A DNA stretch of 64,000 bases from Spirochaeta sp. UBA5339 (lineage in GTDB: Bacteria; Spirochaetota; Spirochaetia; DSM-2461), in NCBI GenBank assembly GCA_002408085.1, contig DHQL01000024.1:193813-257812 (forward strand), written 5' to 3'. Below the pieces are notes generated by a model. The model made no database searches. It worked only from the letters and a program-made list of their open reading frames with translations, and had not been told where the DNA came from. Numbering within the stretch: the first letter of the stretch is position 1; the number at the start of each line of letters is the position of its first letter. The translations under genes were made by a program, and so were the position numbers. Below are positions 8,405 through 13,820 of the stretch, in pieces.

Positions 8405-8462
8405 TCATAACAAGCTTGTTGCTGCTGTATTCCTTCGGAATCAGCAGAACATGGTGTTATGA
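8405..8462. repeat. Imperfect palindrome 3 (58 bp), directly 3' of a putative immunity gene
   Basis: Outer arms TCATAACA (8405-8412) and TGTTATGA (8455-8462) pair perfectly. Inner GTT/AAC, CTGCT/AGCAG and ATTCC/GGAAT blocks surround a TTC loop. It ends one base from the stop codon of the gene at 8464, the same relation as palindrome 1 to its gene. Confidence 0.55.
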
Positions 8463-8463
8463 A

Positions 8464-8997
8464 TCAAACAGTTGATGCAATATATATTGAGATTCCACTG
8501 ACTTTATTTTGAATGATTTCAAAAACCAAGTATGTCATTTCTCCTTGAAAATTGATTTCTGGATAATAATTACTGTAGACCATAAGGTTTTTATCAGGAA
8601 ATAAACTATTGTATCCTGTAATAGGACTACCATACTCTTGTAATACATTGCCTACAGTGCTCCCGATAGCTATCCCACGACTAGTGACCATATTCTCTGA
8701 AATTATATCAATTTGATCAATTCTTCTTATGTCTGTTGAAAAGACTATTGTGAAACCCCTATACTCTTCATTAACAAACTGATAAAAAGGTTTTTCATTT
8801 TCATATAGTATTTCAGAATTTAATGGTGAACCATATGCTCTCTCTAGGAAATCATGAATGCCACCAAGAATTAAATTAAAGTTTTTATCATTGTCATAAA
8901 TAACAAAATCATCTGGATAGATCAATGAAAGTTCATTGCTATTTGCTACAGTAATTACAATAAAAAGATAGAAAAAAAATAGAGCCTTCTTATGCAT
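8464..8997 (-). CDS. Putative exported immunity protein for the M23 Rhs tip
   Basis: A 177-residue AT-rich gene of no recognised family. It begins with a signal peptide (MHKKALFFFYLFIVITVANS), so the product should act outside the cytoplasm. The ATG at 8997 is preferred because AAGGAG lies upstream of it; the frame extends 18 codons further into the preceding gene. It starts 14 bases after the M23 tip cassette. A periplasmic protein right behind a peptidoglycan-cutting tip is what an immunity protein for that toxin should look like. This is inference from context. Confidence 0.55.
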   Translation of the reverse strand: MHKKALFFFYLFIVITVANSNELSLIYPDDFVIYDNDKNFNLILGGIHDFLERAYGSPLNSEILYENEKPFYQFVNEEYRGFTIVFSTDIRRIDQIDIISENMVTSRGIAIGSTVGNVLQEYGSPITGYNSLFPDKNLMVYSNYYPEINFQGEMTYLVFEIIQNKVSGISIYIASTV

Positions 8998-9010
8998 AAT
9001 AATACACTCC

Positions 9011-9841
9011 TTAGTCAACAATAAATCGTCCAGTCCAAAGACCTGAATCATCTGGGTTCATTGCATTTCCGTTTTTACGCATCTCAAAATGTAAATGATT
9101 CCCTGTTGATTGGCCAGTTTTTCCGACACCGCCTAAAATAGTACCTCTGGGAACTTCGTCTCCTTTATTAACATTTGGTTTTTTATATAAATGTGCATAA
9201 AAAGTTGTTAAGGCATTCTCATGTTTAAGTAATACATAATTACCATATATACGGTCATTTTCAACTGCACTTTCAACAGTACCACCAAGAACTGCTAGAA
9301 CATTTGTTCCTTCTTGTGCTGCTAAATCTAAACCTTTATGATCAGAAACATTTCCTGAAACAGGATTGATTCTTGGTCCAAACCCATCAGTAGTTGTTCC
9401 TCCTCCTCGTATAGGATGCAACATAACTCTTGGATCAAGATCTTCAGGAATACCCATTGCAACTAGAAGCCCTTTAACATCCTTTGGCACTTCTTGACCA
9501 GGAATTAATGGTTCCTGTTTCCCTTTATCATTCGAATCAACTTTCTCAGGATCAGGGTTAACGTCTTTAGGTTTATCTGATCCATCATTCCTTGATTTCC
9601 CTGGATTATCTTTGCTATCACTTCCTACTGATTCGTCTTGAGAGTGTTTGTAATCATCCCCCGAGTTCATTGACTTCTCATGAGTATAAAGACCAGTAGG
9701 ATCAGTAAATTTCAACGGATTATTACTTACATATCCATACCAATTCTGCCCATCCCGAATGGGGTCTTCAGTGATGAATCTGCCGGTATCAGCATCATAC
9801 CACCTTGCATTAAAGTAATACAGGCCTTTTGTGAGTGTTGT
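9011..9841 (-). CDS. Orphan Rhs C-terminal cassette A with M23 peptidase tip (5'-truncated)
   Basis: The open frame holds the Rhs core end (YYFNARWYDADTGRFITEDP, YVSNNPLKFTDPTGL), then a charged low-complexity linker (about 60 residues rich in D, S, K, G), then a LytM/M23 metallopeptidase. Zinc ligands are visible as HKGLD and HLHFEM, with FGPRINP and GNHLHF typical of the fold. A TGA at 9842-9844 closes the frame upstream, and no ATG precedes the core; the only early start is a TTG at 9715 inside the core. It is therefore an unexpressed or recombination-dependent tip fragment. The predicted activity is cutting peptidoglycan cross-links in the target periplasm. Confidence 0.8.
   Translation of the reverse strand, partial: TTLTKGLYYFNARWYDADTGRFITEDPIRDGQNWYGYVSNNPLKFTDPTGLYTHEKSMNSGDDYKHSQDESVGSDSKDNPGKSRNDGSDKPKDVNPDPEKVDSNDKGKQEPLIPGQEVPKDVKGLLVAMGIPEDLDPRVMLHPIRGGGTTTDGFGPRINPVSGNVSDHKGLDLAAQEGTNVLAVLGGTVESAVENDRIYGNYVLLKHENALTTFYAHLYKKPNVNKGDEVPRGTILGGVGKTGQSTGNHLHFEMRKNGNAMNPDDSGLWTGRFIVD
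9693..9819 (-). repeat. Rhs core-end direct repeat, copy 2
   Basis: Copy of 7921-8047. The similarity covers the YYFNARWYD to PTGL coding part and stops where the tips begin, as in multi-tip Rhs loci. Confidence 0.85.
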
Positions 9842-9883
9842 TCATTTACGTTTTGATTGAAACAGTAGAAAGATCTTTTCCGG

Positions 9884-10516
9884 CTACTGAATAATTGTCT
9901 CTTTCGGTGTTGGACCACCGGCGGAGGGTGGGGGAGCTGTTTTCCCTGTGCCCGAGGAACCGAAGAAATTCAGAAAGAGGCCGTAGATGGCACCGCTGAC
10001 TCCGCCCACAATATGAGACATCTGGGAGACATCGTCATTGTTGAAGATATTCATAAACTCCTTAACCAGATAGAGGCCCAGAATGGCCAGGAAGGAGACG
10101 GGAAGCTCCTTCTGTTTGGAGCCGGCAAAGGAGGTCAGAAGAATCATCATAAAGGCAATTCCGCTGGCACCCAGAAGTTCAGTGGGGAAGAAGAGGGCGT
10201 TGAGCAGTCCGTTGATCACGGTGGTAATCAGCATCATAAAGGCCACGCGCCCCGAGCCGTACTTCTCCTCCAGAACAGGTCCCAGAAGAAGGATGTAGGT
10301 CAGGTTCTGCACCAGGTGTTCCCAGTTTGCATGACCGAAACTGTGGGTCAGCAGTCTGATATAGGCGGGAAAGTCATCGAGCTGAAAGGTCAGTGCCCCT
10401 TCGGCGGTAAAGACGCCCTGTATCATGCCGGGAACCAGATACTGGTCGCAGAGAAGAATAAAGGTACAGACCAGACCAAAGGTCAGTGAAACGGGCGCAT
10501 TATATTTTAATCTCAT
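9884..10516 (-). CDS. Rhomboid-family intramembrane serine protease
   Basis: A 210-residue polytopic membrane protein with about six hydrophobic segments. The catalytic Ser sits in GASGIAF (about residue 118) and the catalytic His in MSHIVGG (about residue 177), the Ser-His dyad of rhomboids. The His-Asn region HANWEHLVQN matches the family's HxxxxHLxxN motif. The C-terminus is a short Pro/Gly-rich tail. Substrates are unknown. It is followed 3' by the Rhs island on the same strand, with no sign of a shared function. Confidence 0.88.
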   Translation of the reverse strand: MRLKYNAPVSLTFGLVCTFILLCDQYLVPGMIQGVFTAEGALTFQLDDFPAYIRLLTHSFGHANWEHLVQNLTYILLLGPVLEEKYGSGRVAFMMLITTVINGLLNALFFPTELLGASGIAFMMILLTSFAGSKQKELPVSFLAILGLYLVKEFMNIFNNDDVSQMSHIVGGVSGAIYGLFLNFFGSSGTGKTAPPPSAGGPTPKETIIQ

Positions 10517-10646
10517 TTATTTCGCATACTCCTGTTAGGATTGTCGGCGTCTTAAGAGGATATTTTAGTATTTCCCGCTGAAAGCAGGGTAGGCGGAGCC
10601 CTGCAGGTCCAGAACCCGGTGGGTCAGTGACCTGAGCCGGTTCGTC

Positions 10647-11408
10647 TTATTTAAGAATCAGCTCCACAGGACAGTGGTCGCTTCCCATTACATCCTGATG
10701 GATCAGGGAGTCCTGAACCTTCTCAATAAAGGAGTCGTTAACACACCAGTAGTCCAGGCGCCATCCGATATTCTTGGCCCGGGCGTTCATCCTGTAGGAC
10801 CACCAGCTGTACTGGTCCGGCTCCTTGTGGAAGACCCGGAAGCTGTCAGTCCAGCCGTTTTCGGTAAACTCGTCCATCCAGGCTCTCTCCTCGGGGAGGT
10901 AGCCCGGGTTTTTCTCATTGCTCTTGGGGCGGGCCAGGTCTATGGGTTTGTGGGCCACGTTGAAATCGCCGCAGATCAGTATATTTTTCCCCTCTGCCAC
11001 AAGCTTGTCCGCCTCGGCCTTCAGGGAGTTGTTGAATCCCAGTTTGTAGTCCAGTCTCTTCCCTTCGGACTGTGAGTTGGGAAAGTAGCAGTTAAAGAGG
11101 GTAAAATCCTCAAACTCCGCCTTCATAACACGGCCCTCTCCGTCGTACTCAGGGATTCCCAGAGGGGTGACCGACAAGGGCTCAGTCTTTGAGTAGAGAG
11201 CCACACCGCTGTAGCCCTTCTTTTCTGCTGATATAAAGTAGGCATGGTAGCCGTTCTGGTCTAGAAAGTGCTCCGCCAGCTGCTCTTCCTGTGCCTTGGT
11301 CTCCTGCAGACAGAGGATATCGGGACTGAAGCTCTGCATCCAGTCAAATAGGCCCTTTCCCTCGGCGGCTCTGATTCCGTTCACATTCCATGATACCAGT
11401 TTCTTCAT
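10647..11408 (-). CDS. xth: Exodeoxyribonuclease III (AP endonuclease)
   Basis: A 253-residue EEP-fold nuclease that cleaves abasic sites and acts as a 3'-5' exonuclease in base excision repair. Active-site signatures in order are SWNVNGIRA, LCLQETKAQ (metal Glu), GDFNVAH and the terminal GSDHCPVEL. Length is normal for the ExoA/XthA family. AGAGAGG precedes the ATG. Apparently monocistronic. Confidence 0.95.
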   Translation of the reverse strand: MKKLVSWNVNGIRAAEGKGLFDWMQSFSPDILCLQETKAQEEQLAEHFLDQNGYHAYFISAEKKGYSGVALYSKTEPLSVTPLGIPEYDGEGRVMKAEFEDFTLFNCYFPNSQSEGKRLDYKLGFNNSLKAEADKLVAEGKNILICGDFNVAHKPIDLARPKSNEKNPGYLPEERAWMDEFTENGWTDSFRVFHKEPDQYSWWSYRMNARAKNIGWRLDYWCVNDSFIEKVQDSLIHQDVMGSDHCPVELILK

Positions 11409-11477
11409 ATCTACCTCTCTTGAATCATGAGTCTACACAGAGAAATGGGAAATTGAAAGGGAAATGAATAATATATC

Positions 11478-11882
11478 CTACCTTAAAAGCGGGGTACTGA
11501 TCCCCTCTCCTTGGGCCAGGTTGTTCAGTCTCTTGTCTAAAGTTAAAAGACCTGCTCCGGTTCTTTTTGCAAGGGTCAGGTAAAGCATATCGTAGGTTGA
11601 ATGGTTTAGCCTAAGAGCCTCTGACAGGCATTCAATGCTGAATGATTTCATATCGTAGTATTCATCAACCAGTTGATGGGACAATTCTATGGCTGTAACT
11701 GCATCCTCTTTGATTAATTGGCCTGCTTTAACATATTTCCAGAACACATTGGTTGTCTCAGCTATATAGAGGTCACTGCTTATAACCTTACTGCAGCCGG
11801 TGAGAATCTCTTTTATGAAAGCAGCATCTGTTCTTCCAAGGATCAATTCGACAGCTGCACTGGTATCCAGGACGACATTCAT
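11478..11882 (-). CDS. PIN-domain ribonuclease toxin (VapC-like)
   Basis: A 134-residue PIN domain with the four conserved acidic residues visible: VLDTSA (Asp6), IAETTN (Glu), TYDMLYLTLA (Asp) and LTLDKRL (Asp). VapC toxins cleave tRNA or rRNA when freed from antitoxin; the target here is unknown. The ATG overlaps the antitoxin stop by 4 bases, the usual coupled arrangement. Confidence 0.88.
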   Translation of the reverse strand: MNVVLDTSAAVELILGRTDAAFIKEILTGCSKVISSDLYIAETTNVFWKYVKAGQLIKEDAVTAIELSHQLVDEYYDMKSFSIECLSEALRLNHSTYDMLYLTLAKRTGAGLLTLDKRLNNLAQGEGISTPLLR

Positions 11883-12127
11883 CTGTCACGGTCTTCTCTA
11901 ATCAGGTCTGCCGGATCAGAGAGAGTGTTATCTGAGGCGGATATATCAAGTCTTTCAATCTCATCAAGCACTTTTTTTCTGTGGTTCAGTCTTTCAGATT
12001 TTGTTTTAAGTGCGTTTTTCAGCAGGAAGATAGTCTCCTGGGAAATGGACCGGTTTTCTTCCCTGGCCTGATCAGAAAGGTTCTTATAGAGTTCTTCGGG
12101 TACATCTCTAACCTGTAAAATAGCCAT
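11879..12127 (-). CDS. Ribbon-helix-helix antitoxin (VapB/FitA-like)
   Basis: An 82-residue protein. The N-terminal part (ILQVRDVPEELYKNL, then SISQETIFLLKNAL) is a ribbon-helix-helix DNA-binding domain of the FitA/Arc type. The charged C-terminal tail would wrap the PIN toxin. It should repress its own promoter (see the operator entry). AAGAGG sits upstream of the ATG. Confidence 0.85.
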   Translation of the reverse strand: MAILQVRDVPEELYKNLSDQAREENRSISQETIFLLKNALKTKSERLNHRKKVLDEIERLDISASDNTLSDPADLIREDRDR

Positions 12128-12139
12128 ATATACCTCTTA

Positions 12140-12173
12140 ATGCAATTTTACTGCATTCTGCATGCACAGTCAA
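12140..12173 (-). promoter_or_regulatory. vapBC promoter with overlapping palindromic operator
   Basis: On the minus strand, TTGACT (12173-12168) and TAAAAT (12150-12145) are 17 bases apart. An inverted repeat ATGCA-N7-TGCAT (12140-12156) brackets the -10 box, and further TGCA motifs lie in the spacer. This fits autorepression by the ribbon-helix-helix antitoxin. Confidence 0.65.
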
Positions 12174-12215
12174 TTTTCAGATTTTTCAATTGAAAGAACT
12201 ATACGAAAATCGTAC

Positions 12216-12244
12216 TTGACGAAACAGCCTCTTAGTCCTAATAT
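12216..12244 (+). promoter_or_regulatory. Promoter of the alanine-leader/aminotransferase unit
   Basis: TTGACG (12216-12221), a 17-base spacer and TAATAT (12239-12244). The expected start of transcription is about 12251, one base before the leader peptide ATG, so the leader mRNA would be leaderless. Confidence 0.75.
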
Positions 12245-12251
12245 GACTCCA

Positions 12252-12335
12252 ATGAACAAAATCTCTGAACTGTTTACAGTATGTAATCTCAGCGCAGCGG
12301 CAGCGGCGGCCCCTTCTGAGGGAATCGCAGGCTGA
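12252..12335 (+). CDS. Alanine-rich leader peptide (attenuator, 27 codons)
   Basis: A short ORF whose codons 15-20 are six consecutive alanine codons (GCA GCG GCA GCG GCG GCC, 12294-12311), with a seventh at codon 26. It ends in TGA at 12333. Directly downstream lie a terminator hairpin and the aminotransferase gene. The arrangement matches amino-acid leader peptides of the trp/his/leu type: ribosome stalling on Ala codons when charged tRNA-Ala is short. No Shine-Dalgarno is present, in keeping with a leaderless transcript. Assigned from sequence structure; not a family match. Confidence 0.75.
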   Translation: MNKISELFTVCNLSAAAAAAPSEGIAG

Positions 12336-12369
12336 CGGGTTCATGAATTGAAATTACCGCCGCGGTTCC
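12321..12369 (+). promoter_or_regulatory. Antiterminator pairing of the alanine attenuator
   Basis: GGAATCGC (12321-12328) plus GGC (12330-12332) can pair with GCC (12359-12361) and GCGGTTCC (12362-12369), 11 pairs with a single bulged A. This uses the whole 5' strand of the terminator. A ribosome stalled in the alanine run leaves 12321-12332 free. A ribosome that reaches the stop codon at 12333 covers it, allowing termination. Confidence 0.65.
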
Positions 12370-12394
12370 TGAAAAGGGACTGCGGCTTTTTTTT
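12359..12394 (+). terminator. Rho-independent terminator of the alanine attenuator
   Basis: An 11-pair stem (12359-12369 with 12376-12386, two G-U pairs), a TGAAAA loop and then eight T (12387-12394). It lies 24 bases after the leader stop and 47 bases before the aminotransferase ATG, so it must be read through for the gene to be expressed. Confidence 0.85.
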
Positions 12395-12441
12395 ACCCTG
12401 ACAGCAGCAGCCCTAAAGACCCGCAAAATGGAGAGGAAAAG

Positions 12442-13734
12442 ATGAGAAGAAACATCGTTTGGGAGGGAGCCGATCAGCTCCACTACGAAATCAGGGAGAT
12501 TGTCGGCACCGCCCGGAAACTCGAAGAGATGGGGCTGGATGTGATCTACGAGAATATCGGAGATCCCATACAGAAGGGCGAAGAGGTTGCCCCCTGGATC
12601 AGGGATATTATCACATCCCTCACAGCCGACAGCAAATCCTACGGCTACACCGCTACCGAAGGGGACTACGAAACCCGTGACTTCCTGGCAAAGCATGTCA
12701 ACGACAGAGGCGGCTGTCAGATCACCGGAGATGATATCATATTCTTCAACGGACTGGGGGATGCGGTCTCCACGGTCTTCGCCTTCCTGAAGAGGGAAGC
12801 CCGGGTCATCGGCCCGTCACCGGCGTACTCCACTCTCTCCTCCGCCGAGGCGGCCCACTCAGGCTACAATCATACAACCTACAAGCTGGACCCCGAGAAC
12901 AACTGGATGCCCGATCTGGAGGACCTGGAGAACAAGGTCCGCTATAACGACTCCATTGCGGGAATCCTTCTTATCAATCCTGATAATCCAACTGGGGCGG
13001 TCTATCCCCCCGAAGTCCTTGAGCAGATGGTGGACATCGCCCGCCGCCATGATCTTTTTGTTATCTGTGACGAGACCTACGCCCACATAGTCTATAACGG
13101 CGGCATACCCTGCCACCTGAGCAAGGTGATCGGTGAGGTCCCGGGAATAGCCATGCGGAGCATCAGCAAGGAGTACCCCTGGCCCGGCGGCCGCTGCGGC
13201 TGGCTTGAAGTATTCAACCGACATCGGGATGCCAACTTTGACAGCTTTATCCAGACCCTGGTCAACGCCAAGCGCCTTGAGGTATGCTCCACAACACTGC
13301 CTCAGCTCTCCATTCCCCTTGTGATGGGGGACCCCCGGTACCGGGAGCATCTGGATCACCGGGCTTCGGTCTTCGCCGCCCGTGCTGTGGAAGCCGTTGA
13401 GAGGCTGAACAAGATTCCCGGTGTCAGGGTCAACCTTCCAAGGGGCGCCTTCTATCTGACGGTTCTGATCGACCCCGACAGAGTGGAGAGCTTTAAGCAT
13501 CTTCCCATGAAAAAGGATGTGGAAAAGTTCCTGGCAGAGCCCATGAAGAAGGCGGCTCCCGACAAGAAGCTGGTCTATAACCTTCTGGGCTCCACGGGAA
13601 TCTGTACGGTACCCTTGAGCGGGTTCTGCTCGGATCTTCCGGGATTCCGGGTGACTCTTCTGGAGAATGATGACGAAAAGCGTCTTCAGATCTGGAAGAC
13701 CCTGGCCGACGCCCTGACCGCCATGCTGGGGTGA
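12442..13734 (+). CDS. PLP aminotransferase, class I/II, probably alanine-forming
   Basis: A 430-residue fold-type I aminotransferase. Visible signatures are NPDNPTGAV, the Asp/Tyr pair in CDETYAH, and the Schiff-base Lys in SISKEYPWPGGRCGW. The sequence resembles AspC/AlaA-type enzymes. The alanine-codon attenuator upstream suggests that the main product is alanine (glutamate-pyruvate transamination), which is inference. AGAGG precedes the ATG. It has no co-directional partner close enough to form an operon beyond the leader. Confidence 0.85.
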   Translation: MRRNIVWEGADQLHYEIREIVGTARKLEEMGLDVIYENIGDPIQKGEEVAPWIRDIITSLTADSKSYGYTATEGDYETRDFLAKHVNDRGGCQITGDDIIFFNGLGDAVSTVFAFLKREARVIGPSPAYSTLSSAEAAHSGYNHTTYKLDPENNWMPDLEDLENKVRYNDSIAGILLINPDNPTGAVYPPEVLEQMVDIARRHDLFVICDETYAHIVYNGGIPCHLSKVIGEVPGIAMRSISKEYPWPGGRCGWLEVFNRHRDANFDSFIQTLVNAKRLEVCSTTLPQLSIPLVMGDPRYREHLDHRASVFAARAVEAVERLNKIPGVRVNLPRGAFYLTVLIDPDRVESFKHLPMKKDVEKFLAEPMKKAAPDKKLVYNLLGSTGICTVPLSGFCSDLPGFRVTLLENDDEKRLQIWKTLADALTAMLG

Positions 13735-13820
13735 CAGTGAGAGCAGACAGCAACTAATGCTTGCCCTGAAGAAAAACTGCATTTATCATATGTTCAAGTC
13801 TGAAGTTCAAGGGATTAACT

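Larger units (their letters stand above)
8145..8463. other. 319-base gap between cassettes: hairpin-rich, with a coding remnant
   Basis: The gap holds palindromes 2 and 3 (separate entries) and smaller inverted repeats between them, such as GGAAT-CTC-ATTCC near 8346-8358. On the minus strand an open frame with no start codon, 64 codons long (8335-8141), ends in a basic stretch of coding-like composition (QKQKNLLARQNRK). Its TGA overlaps the cassette B ATG. It may be the tail of a decayed gene; the family is not recognised. Confidence 0.4.

Noticed and set aside
9727..9918. 63-codon minus-strand ORF spanning the rhomboid end and the Rhs core
   Set aside because: It runs out of frame through the Rhs core end and has no independent support; it reflects the junction.
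12859..13782. 307-codon minus-strand ORF
   Set aside because: Antisense shadow of the aminotransferase gene, which shows all catalytic motifs.
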